Shown: piece by piece, positions 18,624 to 27,539 of the stretch
How the letters are laid out: the number at the start of each line of letters is the position of its first letter
How positions within the stretch are numbered: position 1 is the stretch's first letter
Assembly (NCBI GenBank): GCA_947492905.1
Contig: CANLOL010000002.1
Span: forward strand, 62,001 to 126,000
DNA: 64,000 nucleotides
Origin: an uncultured Sphingorhabdus sp.
GTDB taxonomy: Bacteria > Pseudomonadota > Alphaproteobacteria > Sphingomonadales > Sphingomonadaceae
Direction: 5' to 3'
Position numbers and translations under genes: made by a program
Notes under the pieces: generated by a model
Told to the model about the DNA's origin: nothing
Databases searched by the model: none
Seen by the model: only the letters and a program-made list of their open reading frames with translations

Positions 18624-19876
18624 TATGATATGCTCTCTTCGTTCATCGGCGTTGCACGATTGACGGTTTTTTGAATGACTTTCTTACGGCTTTTGGTGTT
18701 GAAAAAATTCTTCAAAGCCTTTGTTATTTTTGCGAATACAGATTCTAATGCGCCAATAGGTTGGCCGCCGGGCACATGGGCGATGACATAATACATCCAC
18801 AATATCAGGGCCGCAAATAATGCAAAGGGAGTCCACATCGCAATGAAAGGATCAACATCACCTTTGCCGCCAACCGTCTCAGCATATTGATTTATTTTAT
18901 GATATGTCACCACCATGATGATGGATATGAATACACCTAGGGCCGAGGTCGATCGTTTGGGAGGTATCGCCAGAGCAATAGCCAAAAAGGGCAGCAATAA
19001 CATCATCGCGACTTCGGCTAGTCGGAAATGAAAATTGGCGCGGGCTTGGTTCTTTGCTTCCAGAGATGAGTTTTCACCCCCCATAATTTCTATCAATTCT
19101 GGGATTGTATATTCTCTATCCTTATCCCCGCGGTTCCGAAAAGATTCGATTTGCGGCAGCGCAATTGGAATATCGTGATTTGAGAAGCTTAACACGCGCG
19201 GTGTTTCATAATTTGGGGCATCGTGGATTAATCGGCCCTCGCGCAATCGCAATATGATAGTATCAGGATCATCGGTGCGCAAAAATACGCCGCGTTCCGC
19301 ATTAACGGAAATAGATTGATCATCTTTATTCTTACCATGAATGAATAGGCCGGTAAGGTCGGTTCCTTCATTTTTGCTTTCATCAATCCGCAGAGTAAGA
19401 TTTTTGCCAAGGTTAACAAATTCGCCAACTTTGATAGAGGCACCCAATGCGCCAGAGCGTAACTCGAAGCGTAATTCTTCATAGAGATAGCGGGAATGTG
19501 GTTGAACAAAACCGACAATGGCCAAATTTATCGCTGCCAATACAATGGCAAACATAAATGGTACGCGCAGCAAGCGGCCATAGCCTTGTCCAACGGCGCG
19601 AAATATGTCTAATTCAGAGGATAAGGCTAAGTTTCGAAATGCTAATAATATACCCAGCAAAAGCCCAATAGGTATGCCGAGCGACAGATATTCGGGTAAT
19701 AAATTGGCCAACATACGCCAGACAACGCTGACTGGGCCGCCTTCTTGGGCAACAAAATCAAATAGAGTCAGCATTTTATCGAGCAGCAACAGCATTGCCG
19801 CTATCGCCAATGTTGAAAATAGAGGAAGGGCAATTAATTTTGCTATATATCTATCGCTGGCTGAAATAAATTTCAA
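18623..19876 (-). CDS. lptF: LptF-type inner-membrane permease
   Basis: This 417-residue LptF-family permease begins with LIALPLFSTLAIAAMLLLLDK, then has membrane helices, LSLGIPIGLLLGILLAFRNLALSSELDIFRAVG (coupling region) and a periplasmic domain with a GVFLRTDDPDTIILRLREGR strand. C-terminal helices follow, with LLLPFLAIALAIPPKRSTSALG. A lysine-rich tail of about 40 residues extends the protein. It is the first gene of the minus-strand operon lptF-lptG-GNAT, and its promoter faces the divergent DUF2141 gene across 144 bp. Confidence 0.88.
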   Translation of the reverse strand: MKFISASDRYIAKLIALPLFSTLAIAAMLLLLDKMLTLFDFVAQEGGPVSVVWRMLANLLPEYLSLGIPIGLLLGILLAFRNLALSSELDIFRAVGQGYGRLLRVPFMFAIVLAAINLAIVGFVQPHSRYLYEELRFELRSGALGASIKVGEFVNLGKNLTLRIDESKNEGTDLTGLFIHGKNKDDQSISVNAERGVFLRTDDPDTIILRLREGRLIHDAPNYETPRVLSFSNHDIPIALPQIESFRNRGDKDREYTIPELIEIMGGENSSLEAKNQARANFHFRLAEVAMMLLLPFLAIALAIPPKRSTSALGVFISIIMVVTYHKINQYAETVGGKGDVDPFIAMWTPFALFAALILWMYYVIAHVPGGQPIGALESVFAKITKALKNFFNTKSRKKVIQKTVNRATPMNEESIS

Positions 19877-20020
19877 AATTTACGCCTTTTTACCCTATTT
19901 ATGTCTTAAACCATCCATATAGCAATACGGTTCAGCGGTTCTTAATGCAACATCCTATAAATATATATGTATAAATAAAGATATAGTCATTAAGACATAA
20001 TCACTAGGAGCATGTGGTAC

Positions 20021-20524
20021 ATGAAGAAAATATTATTTTTATCGGCAGCAATAGCCACGGGATTATTTGCTCTGCCCGCACAAGCAGGAACTGTTATATC
20101 CAATGATATGAGCAAATGTGCGGCTGGAAAAGGCCCTTCAGTATTGGTCGTCATTCGTGGCATTCGCGCCAATAAGGGTGAGAGACTAGACGGAAAGGTA
20201 CGTGTGCAGACCTATAATGGTACAAAGCAAGATTGGCTGAAGCGTGGACGATGGTTAAACCGTGTGGAAAACCTTCCAAAACCTGGGACTATGCGTTTTT
20301 GTTTGCCCGTTCCAAAGCCCGGTAACTATGGAGTAGCCGTGCGCCATGATATTAATGGCAATGGTAAAACAGACATTAGTAATGACGGTGGAGGCTTCTC
20401 TAACAATCCAAAATTAAGCAATTTTCGCGTAATTACCGGACGCACTGCTGTGAAATTGAGCAGTGCCAAATTTTACGTCGGTCAAGGTGTAAAGCAAATA
20501 GTAATTGACATGAAGTATCGATAA
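20021..20524 (+). CDS. DUF2141 exported protein
   Basis: This protein of about 167 residues has a clear signal peptide (MKKILFLSAAIATGLFALPAQAG). The ATG at 20021 is preferred over the one at 20012, because AGGAG sits only 1 bp before the first but 10 bp before the second. The mature domain is beta-rich and has the DUF2141 pattern: V-I-RGI, a YNGTKQDWL segment, C-L-VPKPGNYGVAVRHDINGNGKTD and G-FSNN. The DxNGNGKxD motif looks like a Ca-binding loop. Function is unknown; DUF2141 genes commonly neighbour sphingolipid loci in sphingomonads, and here it begins the plus-strand arm of that locus. Confidence 0.85.
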   Translation: MKKILFLSAAIATGLFALPAQAGTVISNDMSKCAAGKGPSVLVVIRGIRANKGERLDGKVRVQTYNGTKQDWLKRGRWLNRVENLPKPGTMRFCLPVPKPGNYGVAVRHDINGNGKTDISNDGGGFSNNPKLSNFRVITGRTAVKLSSAKFYVGQGVKQIVIDMKYR

Positions 20525-20539
20525 TAAGATGGAAAGGCA

Positions 20540-21517
20540 GTGTCTATAGTTGCCCTTCTTTCAAATCCACATTCCACTGGAAATAAATCTATATTGGATC
20601 GCGTCCGCACCTATTGTGATGCGAATGATAATGTCACGCATTTTGAAGTAGATGGAATTGATAAAATTGGCAGCGCATTGGATGAGATTGCTGCCATAAA
20701 TCCAAAAGTTATAGCTATTAATGGAGGGGATGGAACCGTCCAAGCCATCTTAACGGCATTATATCATGGCAATCATTTTGGTGATAAAGAACCGCCCGTC
20801 TCTGTACTTCCTAATGGGAAAACAAATTTAATTGCATTGGATTTAGGAGCATCGGGAGAACCGCTAGATGCTCTCGATACTATTATTAAGATTGCTCAAT
20901 CGGATAGGTTTGAAAGCCATATAGTTGATCGCCAATTAATTGCACTCAGCAATGGTGATGAAAAGAGCAAACCAGTTTTGGGCATGTTTTTGGGTGGAGC
21001 GGGATTAGCCGATGCCATATTATATTGCCGGCACAAAATTTATCCTCTGGGGCTGCCCAATTTTATCAGTCATATTATAGCAACATTAGCAGTCCTTATG
21101 TCCGCTATATTTGGTTTTGAATCTCGCTTTTTCCCTGATAAAACCAAGGCTGTGAAAATCTCTCATATCCATGATGATAAATTGCAAGGTCGCTTTAACG
21201 TCTTGATTGTTACTACGCTCGAAAAGCTTGTTCTGGGTGTTAAATCGGGCAGTGAGGCATCATCCGATGATGGCAAAATGAAGCTGATGGCTGTTGATTA
21301 TGGCCCAATAGCATTGCTTCGGATGTTCACAGCCTCTTTGACTGGGCGATTGGGGAATAAGAATATAAAAGGGGTTCATATGGGGCAAAGCGATCATATC
21401 CAAATTGATGGCGAGAAAAGCAGCGTAATATTAGATGGCGAAATTTTCATAGCAGAAGATAATAGCCCGATCGTATTGCGCTCTACGCGGCCAGTGCCTT
21501 TTTTGCGAATTACATAA
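20540..21517 (+). CDS. diacylglycerol/sphingosine kinase-family lipid kinase
   Basis: This 325-residue protein has the DAGK catalytic domain (YegS/LCB5 family): NPHSTGNKS near the N-terminus, the nucleotide-binding INGGDGTVQAIL near residue 60, and LPNGKTNLIALDLG. A C-terminal beta-sandwich ends with DGEIF. Such enzymes phosphorylate diacylglycerol, ceramide or sphingoid bases. The neighbouring spt and ceramide-synthase-like genes favour a sphingolipid substrate; in Caulobacter a ceramide kinase sits in the comparable locus. The start is a GTG at 20540 after GGAAAGG. It follows the DUF2141 gene by 15 bp. Confidence 0.85.
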   Translation: MSIVALLSNPHSTGNKSILDRVRTYCDANDNVTHFEVDGIDKIGSALDEIAAINPKVIAINGGDGTVQAILTALYHGNHFGDKEPPVSVLPNGKTNLIALDLGASGEPLDALDTIIKIAQSDRFESHIVDRQLIALSNGDEKSKPVLGMFLGGAGLADAILYCRHKIYPLGLPNFISHIIATLAVLMSAIFGFESRFFPDKTKAVKISHIHDDKLQGRFNVLIVTTLEKLVLGVKSGSEASSDDGKMKLMAVDYGPIALLRMFTASLTGRLGNKNIKGVHMGQSDHIQIDGEKSSVILDGEIFIAEDNSPIVLRSTRPVPFLRIT

Positions 21518-21594
21518 AGATGCAATTGCAAGATTTTTTCCCTATAAATAATTGATATTGGACAATAGAGAGCTAGGCGCATAAAGAGCAATAT

Positions 21595-22521
21595 ATGTCT
21601 TCGCTACAACAATTAGTTTCTGCAGAATTATCGGTGGACGCTGCTCCGCAAGTGCATGAATTTGCAAAGCATATAGCTATGACATATCCAGAAAGTGCAA
21701 GAGCAATATTATTCTATGGCTCCTGTCTTCGCAGCGATCAATTAGAAGGGCAGATGCTCGATTTTTATCTTATCGTTTCTTCTTATGAAGAGGCTTATGA
21801 TAAAGGTTGGATGATAAAGGCTAATGAATGGCTACCGCCCAATGTATTCCCATTTCAATATAAGGGGTTAATCGCAAAAGTTGCGATCCTTAGCCAAGAA
21901 GATTTTAGTCGGTTAAATCGCCATGAAGCTTCGGCTGTTTCGGTTTGGGCGCGCTTTTCGCAGCCTTCGCGTTTGGTTTGGTATCATGATGAGGATAGCC
22001 GAAAAAATATTATCAGCAGCGTTTCTTGCGCAGCGCCTACTTTGCTCAATGCAGCGCTGGCGCATACACAGCGCGACGCCGTTGATATTTATGATTTATG
22101 GCAAACGGGCTATCAGCTCACTTATGGAGCAGAATTGCGGGCGGAACGCAAAGAGCGGCCCACGTCAGTACTCGAATTTGATAAAAAGCGCTATTTGATG
22201 TTTGGTAAAGCCGCCCTCTATCATACGCGTATCGCGAATGAACAAAATGGTAATAGAATTTCACTCGCTGAAGATCAGGATTACCGCATAAATGAAGAGC
22301 TAAAGCGTTGGCCAGGCCTAAGACGGCGCGGTAAAATGCTGACCATAGCGCGCCTTGCTAAAGCATCGCTAACTTATGCAGGGGGTATTGATTATCTGGC
22401 TTGGAAAATTAACCGTCATGCTGGAACAGAGATTAAAGTTCGCAATTGGCAGCGTAAATTTCCTGTTTTGGGATCTATAGCATTATTACCAAAATTATTA
22501 TTCAAAGGTGCGGTAAAATAG
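21595..22521 (+). CDS. Tam41-like nucleotidyltransferase-fold protein
   Basis: This 308-residue protein has an N-terminal motif FYGSCLRSDQ followed by MLDFYLIVSS, the GS...D-x-D/Y-like signature of the polymerase-beta nucleotidyltransferase fold. The following WLPPNVFP and YKGLIAKVAILS resemble the mitochondrial CDP-diacylglycerol synthase Tam41. If real, it would transfer CMP to an acidic headgroup or phospholipid. In this locus it could supply a CDP-activated donor for sphingolipid headgroup formation, which is inference. It lies 77 bp after the lipid kinase gene on the same strand. I did not recognise a closer family. Start ATG is at 21595 with only a weak ribosome site. Confidence 0.65.
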   Translation: MSSLQQLVSAELSVDAAPQVHEFAKHIAMTYPESARAILFYGSCLRSDQLEGQMLDFYLIVSSYEEAYDKGWMIKANEWLPPNVFPFQYKGLIAKVAILSQEDFSRLNRHEASAVSVWARFSQPSRLVWYHDEDSRKNIISSVSCAAPTLLNAALAHTQRDAVDIYDLWQTGYQLTYGAELRAERKERPTSVLEFDKKRYLMFGKAALYHTRIANEQNGNRISLAEDQDYRINEELKRWPGLRRRGKMLTIARLAKASLTYAGGIDYLAWKINRHAGTEIKVRNWQRKFPVLGSIALLPKLLFKGAVK

Positions 22522-22534
22522 CTTTTCCGAGCCT

Positions 22535-22732
22535 TTAGCGCGAACGTGCTGAACTGTTCCGCCCGATAAAATAGCCATATAGATAATTATAATCTTTATG
22601 TTCGTAACAGATTAAAATGGTGCGTTTGCGCAAAATAGGAATCGTAAATAACCGACCCATCAAGCTCGGCTTCATCTTGCGAATAGAATTGGAAATATCC
22701 CCATAAGGTTTTTCTATATTTATAACAAACAT
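22535..22732 (-). CDS. small hypothetical protein (65 aa), uncertain
   Basis: An open frame of 65 residues converges on the Tam41-like gene. It is basic, tyrosine-rich and has no signal peptide or obvious motif. In its favour is a GGAG five bases before the ATG at 22732 and a non-coding stretch around it. It is unrecognised and could be spurious. Confidence 0.35.
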   Translation of the reverse strand: MFVINIEKPYGDISNSIRKMKPSLMGRLFTIPILRKRTILICYEHKDYNYLYGYFIGRNSSARSR

Positions 22733-22913
22733 GCTAGCTCCGAATCACTCTATGATCGGCATGCTAAATAGTTGTTTTAATATGTCATTATTTTATGATT
22801 TTGTTAACTATATCTGTTAAATTTTAACCAGTGTCAAAGAGTTTATAACTCAAGAAATTCCAATCTATTTGGTAATATTCCAGAGAATGACTATAGTACA
22901 TTAAGTAGAGTTT

Positions 22914-23438
22914 TTAGAAGCAATCTACATCTGTAGGAACATCCATATCCTTCATCATGCGTTTCAATCTTTCATAGTCAGCTTCTAGATATTGTGCTTT
23001 TGTATCGTTAATGACTGATGGATAAGCCATTATACCCTCGCAGCAAAAGCATAACTCAATATCTCCAATCAACTTATCTTCATTATCATAATAGCGAACG
23101 AAGTGATGTGGAATAAAACAGCCTGATGCACTGTCTTGATTGCCATATTCTATGACAGTAACTTTCTGAAGTGAGGCTGTTAACTCTTTTATTTGCTCTT
23201 GATTTAAATCAATACCGCTTGGGTTGGTCGATAGCCTTAAATCGCTACCTCCAATGTCGCCAACTAATAAATTCACTCTAACTGCTCGCGGATATGGATT
23301 TATACGCTCTATCTTAGTTACTGCTTCAATAATTTGATTATTGCTGTCTTCATTAGAACCATTTCTATCTCTATTCTCACATCCAGCAAGGGATAATAAA
23401 ACGATCCCAGATAAATAGAGAGATAGGCGACTTAGCAT
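22914..23438 (-). CDS. hypothetical lipoprotein coupled to spt
   Basis: This 174-residue lipoprotein starts at the ATG at 23438, which overlaps the spt stop (ATGA); the longer open frame simply runs back into spt. The N-terminus has hydrophobic LSLYLSGIVLLS and lipobox LAGC. The mature part has no family I know. It contains four cysteines in a cluster-like arrangement (ASGCFIP, ELCFCCEG) and ends in VDCF. Translational coupling to spt suggests an envelope role with the sphingolipid product. Base composition is more AT-rich than spt, hinting at later acquisition or relaxed constraint. Confidence 0.75.
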   Translation of the reverse strand: MLSRLSLYLSGIVLLSLAGCENRDRNGSNEDSNNQIIEAVTKIERINPYPRAVRVNLLVGDIGGSDLRLSTNPSGIDLNQEQIKELTASLQKVTVIEYGNQDSASGCFIPHHFVRYYDNEDKLIGDIELCFCCEGIMAYPSVINDTKAQYLEADYERLKRMMKDMDVPTDVDCF

Positions 23439-24646
23439 CAAATAACACCAACCTCTTTGCCAGCTGCTTCGAACATGCCCAAGATTTTCTGGACTTGTTC
23501 CACCGTATGTTCTGCACATAATGAACAGCGCAATAACGTCATGCCTTGCGGTGTGGCTGGTGGGCGAGCAAGATTGACATAGAGGCCATTTTTTAACAGG
23601 GCCTGCCACAGCATTGCACCTTGCATCATATCTTCGACGATAACAGCGATGATACCGCTTTGGGCTTCTGGCGTACCAAGGTTAAACCCTAAATCACGCA
23701 GGCCTTTGTGCAATGTTTTGCTGTTTTCCCATAGATGCGCACGTTTGTTACCACTGTGCATTAATTTACGAATAGAGGTTGCCGCGGTTGCCACCACGCT
23801 GGGCGGAAGGCTGGCTGTAAATATATAAGGGCGCGATACGAGGCGCATGATTTCAAATTTTGGATGATTTGAAACACAAAAACCGCCCACAGTTCCAACG
23901 CTTTTTGAGAAAGTGCCGATGATGAAATCAACATCATCAATAACGCCCGCTTCTTCGCATACGCCCCGGCCATTTTCGCCTATGAATCCCATGCTATGCG
24001 CTTCATCGACTAAGATCATTGCGCCATATTTTTTACATATAGCAACCATTTCTTTTAGAGGTGCAATATCGCCCATCATCGAATAGACGCCCTCTAAAAT
24101 CACCAATTTACCAGCCTCTTCAGGCAAGCGGCGCAAACGTTTTTCTAAGGCTTCACTATCATTATGTTTGAAAGCAACGATTTGGGCATTGCCCATTGCA
24201 CAGCCATCATAGATGCTGGCGTGGCTATCAATGTCCAATATGATATAGTCATCTTTACCCGCTAGCGCAGAGATGATCCCTAAATTGGCCAAATAACCCG
24301 TTGAAAAGACCATCGCATGGTCCATGGCGTAAAATTCTTTAAGCGCATCTTCGCATTCTTTATGGCCTTGATACGTACCGTTCAAAACACGGCTACCCGT
24401 TGTACCTGCTCCAAAATTATCAAGCGCATCTTTCCCCGCTTGCAACACATCCCCATCAAAGGTCATACCCATATAATTATAGGTACCCAATAGAATGGTT
24501 TCTCGGCCATTACATATGGCTTCGGTGGGCGATTTTACCTCATCCATTACAATGGCATAAGGGTCCATAACACCAGTGGATAATAATGTTTCACGCTCTT
24601 GAATGAGCGGATCAAATTTGCTTAATAAATCTTTATTTTCAGCCAT
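23438..24646 (-). CDS. spt: serine palmitoyltransferase
   Basis: This PLP enzyme condenses serine with an acyl thioester to 3-ketosphinganine, the committed step of sphingolipid synthesis. The 402-residue sequence is close to the Sphingomonas enzyme throughout: DPYAIVMDEVKSPTEA, LLGTYNYMGMTFD, GSRVLNGTYQGH, the cofactor-stacking DSHASIYDG, and the Schiff-base lysine in GTFSKSVGTVGGF near residue 243. ARPPATP and LLRCSLCAEHT match SPT rather than KBL, BioF or HemA. It overlaps the acp gene by 8 bases, so the acyl donor is probably acyl-ACP from that carrier. Confidence 0.95.
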   Translation of the reverse strand: MAENKDLLSKFDPLIQERETLLSTGVMDPYAIVMDEVKSPTEAICNGRETILLGTYNYMGMTFDGDVLQAGKDALDNFGAGTTGSRVLNGTYQGHKECEDALKEFYAMDHAMVFSTGYLANLGIISALAGKDDYIILDIDSHASIYDGCAMGNAQIVAFKHNDSEALEKRLRRLPEEAGKLVILEGVYSMMGDIAPLKEMVAICKKYGAMILVDEAHSMGFIGENGRGVCEEAGVIDDVDFIIGTFSKSVGTVGGFCVSNHPKFEIMRLVSRPYIFTASLPPSVVATAATSIRKLMHSGNKRAHLWENSKTLHKGLRDLGFNLGTPEAQSGIIAVIVEDMMQGAMLWQALLKNGLYVNLARPPATPQGMTLLRCSLCAEHTVEQVQKILGMFEAAGKEVGVI

Positions 24647-24881
24647 TTAAACTATCTACAGCCTCTATTAATTGACCTACATTCTCAATCTCGGCCTGCA
24701 TATTCATAGTGATAACAATATCAAATTCATCTTCGACTTCCGCGACAAAATCCATAACCGTCAAACTATCCCATTCCAAATCACCAGCAAATGTGGTGTC
24801 ATTAGACAAGGTAACGCCTTTTTTATTAAAGGGGTCGATTAGTGCTTTGACTTTATCAGCAGTAGCTTCATTGCCGGACAT
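24639..24881 (-). CDS. acyl carrier protein of the sphingolipid pathway
   Basis: This 80-residue ACP has the phosphopantetheine attachment serine in DLEWDSLTVMDF. The usual DSL motif is kept, but the flanking GDLEWDS is unlike FabD-pathway AcpP (GADSLD). It begins the minus-strand acp-spt-lipoprotein operon, with AGAGGAA as the ribosome site. Sphingomonad and Caulobacter spt genes have just such a dedicated carrier, thought to deliver the acyl chain to Spt. Confidence 0.9.
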   Translation of the reverse strand: MSGNEATADKVKALIDPFNKKGVTLSNDTTFAGDLEWDSLTVMDFVAEVEDEFDIVITMNMQAEIENVGQLIEAVDSLNG

Positions 24882-25045
24882 AAATATTCCTCTGGATGGT
24901 GTGTAATAGTTTCTAATCTAAGATATTTACCTCTATGGCAAGCGAATAAGGCCGCAAAATGGCATAGCAAAGCCCAAAATTGAAATATTCACTTAAAAAT
25001 ATAGAGGTTTAAGCACCTGCTACTATCTCCTGTGCCTAGGTACTG

Positions 25046-25948
25046 CTAGCCATCTGCAAATGATGCAATTGCTGCCTTAGCAATATCTTCGCCCCATTCT
25101 TGCACAAAATGTCCGCCATCTTCGATAATCATGGGTTCTGGACAGTTTTTGATAAGTGCGCCTAATTTTTTCATAGGGCCAACGCCCAAAACAGGATCAG
25201 CAGCACCTATCGCCATAAAGCTTTTGCCCTTAAATTGGGTGGACCAATAAACAGCGGCCTTTTTGCTAGTATCAACGCCTTCCATATCGGGCGTAATAGG
25301 AACAAGGGCTGGAAATACCTGCGCTCCTGCTTTATATTCTGGAGATGGAAATGGAGCATCATATGCCGCTATTTCTTCGGCCGTTAGATGCGGTGTGCCG
25401 CGCGCTATTAACTCGCCAATGGGTAAATCGGGAGTGTTTAGAGCATATTCTTTCCATGCCATAAAACCTTCACTTGGGGTCATACCAACGCCAAGACCCG
25501 TATTCATAATGATGAGGTTACCCAACCGTTTTTCAAAATTGTCATCAACGGGAAGGGTGAGGCCTAATAATCCGCCCCAATCTTGAACTACTAAAGTGAT
25601 GTTTTGCAAATCAAGCCGCTCCACTAGGGCCAGCAAATAGTTGCGGTGAAAATGAAAACTATAATCGTCCTGATTAACCGGTTTATCACTGCGGCCAAAG
25701 CCCAATAGATCAGGAGCAATGACGCGCGCTCCGCTCTCCAGAAACACAGGTATCATGCGGCGGTATAAGAATGACCAGCTCGGCTCACCATGCAGGCATA
25801 GATAAACAGTTTTTGCATCAACAGGCCCAGCATCAATATAAGCGATGCGCAAATCCTCATAATTGGGTAAATCATCCACATATTGAACAGGATAATCAAA
25901 ATCAGGAATATTTTGAAATCTTGTTTCCTCGGTACGTAATGCTTTCAT
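25046..25948 (-). CDS. haloalkane dehalogenase (HLD-I type)
   Basis: This 300-residue alpha/beta hydrolase starts at the ATG at 25948 after a GGAGGGG ribosome site. Active-site residues of subfamily I are visible. LHGEPSW carries the Glu next to the oxyanion hole. The nucleophile Asp is in VVQDWGG near residue 123, its Trp being the first halide-binding residue. AVYWSTQF may supply a second Trp, DPVLG the catalytic acid and GGHFVQEWG the base. Such enzymes hydrolyse haloalkanes to alcohols, but natural substrates are usually unknown. It follows the acp promoter region by 164 bp and is probably a separate unit. Confidence 0.87.
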   Translation of the reverse strand: MKALRTEETRFQNIPDFDYPVQYVDDLPNYEDLRIAYIDAGPVDAKTVYLCLHGEPSWSFLYRRMIPVFLESGARVIAPDLLGFGRSDKPVNQDDYSFHFHRNYLLALVERLDLQNITLVVQDWGGLLGLTLPVDDNFEKRLGNLIIMNTGLGVGMTPSEGFMAWKEYALNTPDLPIGELIARGTPHLTAEEIAAYDAPFPSPEYKAGAQVFPALVPITPDMEGVDTSKKAAVYWSTQFKGKSFMAIGAADPVLGVGPMKKLGALIKNCPEPMIIEDGGHFVQEWGEDIAKAAIASFADG

Positions 25949-26051
25949 GATAAATATCCCCTCCAATTTGGTTATAATAACCTTCTGTTAACCATATCCC
26001 TCTAAGACTTATATGAATGTAAATTTCTATATACAGCGATTGAGAGATAAT

Positions 26052-27443
26052 ATGTCCGAAGCCTATGCAAAAAATATTAAGCAAATAGCCAGAGAAATAG
26101 CTACAACTATCTCTATAAAAGAGCGTTTGAGTTTGATGCCGGATAAAGAGGCTTTATGTAATGACTTGAAATTGGTGGCGCATTATATTGAGCCGCGTCT
26201 TAACGAAGTTGGTATGGCCAATTGGCAATTATCTCTAGATTATTCGAAACGAAAAAATTATCCTTTTGATGATTCTAGCGCAGCACGCGAACGTATGATT
26301 AATACTACCGCTCAATTCTCTCATGAAAAATTCTTAGATTATGACAATGATGCATGGGTTGAGGGCGCTTGTCTCCATGCGATGCTTGCAAAAGGCTCTG
26401 GCTGGTTATCTTGGGAATTAACAAATGTCTGCAATCATGTTTATAGAGTTGGTAGAGAAATTTTGATAGATCAAATCGATAATGATGATCCGGCAAAGCT
26501 GCGCATATTAGCTTCCTTTGCAACGGCGCAAGCTATTGAAATAGAATTAATGTGCAGCGCGATTAATAATTTTGAAAAAGTAAATTCAGAACATGCGCGC
26601 AGACAAAGTGCTAATAATTTCCGAAATACAGTATCTGTACAGGTGGGTGAAGCCAACAAATTAGGACTTAATCTGCAAAATGAAGTGCAAAATGCGAGCA
26701 CCAATGTGCGTAGCTTGCTGACCAAATCATCTGAAGTTGCTGTTGCATCAGAACAATCAGCAGTTGCAATGCGCGAAGCTGCAAGAACAGCGGCAGGATT
26801 AATTCAAGCGATTGACGATGCGCGCCAAGAGGTCGATGCTTCCAGTGTTATTGCAGCAGAGGCCGTAGCTGAATCTGAAAAATCTCTGGAAAATTCCCAA
26901 GAATTATCAACCCATGCAGCATCTATTGAATCAATTTTAGGATTGATCCGCGATATTGCAGGGCAAACCAATTTGCTTGCGCTTAATGCTACTATTGAAG
27001 CCGCCAGAGCAGGGGATGCTGGGCGCGGATTTGCCGTTGTTGCGCAAGAGGTTAAGAGCCTTGCTAGTCAAACCGCAAATGCTACGGATGAAATTACGAC
27101 CAAAATTCAATCTATTCAGGAAGCGACCAGAGGCACAGTGACCTCAAATGCTTCTGTGGTTGAAATTGTGAAATCAGTGAATGCATCTTCGGTCCGCATT
27201 AGGGATGCTATGGAAGCCCAAAATCAGACTGTGACTATGATTACTGCTGCTGTTGATGAAACGGCTTTATCGGCTGACTCTATGTCTTCGATTATTGCGA
27301 GCATTAAAAATGAGTCAGAAGGTATTGCCGATGAAATGGTTGTAGTTGCCAGCAGCTTTGACAAATTAAGCTCTCGCATGGAAGCGGTAAGAGATGGGTC
27401 TGAATCTTTTGTTCAGCAAATCTCTCAGAATAAAGTTGCTTAA
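26052..27443 (+). CDS. soluble methyl-accepting chemotaxis protein
   Basis: This 463-residue receptor has no membrane segment. Residues 1-190 form an all-helical sensor region, and the rest is a coiled coil with the CheW/CheA contact hairpin [23 protein letters not shown]...[13 protein letters not shown]. The helical sensor, with [15 protein letters not shown] then [15 protein letters not shown], could be a diverged globin-coupled (HemAT-like) domain, but the usual haem-pocket signature is not convincing. The ATG at 26052 follows GAGAG; another in-frame ATG at 26013 adds 13 residues. No other chemotaxis gene is in the window. A terminator follows. Confidence 0.9.
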   Translation: MSEAYAKNIKQIAREIATTISIKERLSLMPDKEALCNDLKLVAHYIEPRLNEVGMANWQLSLDYSKRKNYPFDDSSAARERMINTTAQFSHEKFLDYDNDAWVEGACLHAMLAKGSGWLSWELTNVCNHVYRVGREILIDQIDNDDPAKLRILASFATAQAIEIELMCSAINNFEKVNSEHARRQSANNFRNTVSVQVGEANKLGLNLQNEVQNASTNVRSLLTKSSEVAVASEQSAVAMREAARTAAGLIQAIDDARQEVDASSVIAAEAVAESEKSLENSQELSTHAASIESILGLIRDIAGQTNLLALNATIEAARAGDAGRGFAVVAQEVKSLASQTANATDEITTKIQSIQEATRGTVTSNASVVEIVKSVNASSVRIRDAMEAQNQTVTMITAAVDETALSADSMSSIIASIKNESEGIADEMVVVASSFDKLSSRMEAVRDGSESFVQQISQNKVA

Positions 27444-27464
27444 ATAAGTTTATGAACACCCATG

Positions 27465-27506
27465 AATAAGGGCGCGTAACAGAGATGTCATGCGCCCTTA
27501 TTTTTT
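27465..27506 (+). terminator. Rho-independent terminator after the chemoreceptor gene
   Basis: AATAAGGGCGC and GCGCCCTTATT form a perfect 11-bp stem followed by T residues. The A/T ends make it usable from both strands, so it may also end the convergent dcp gene. Confidence 0.92.
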
Positions 27507-27539
27507 GCCTTAAAAATTTAACTTAGTCTAAAATGATAA

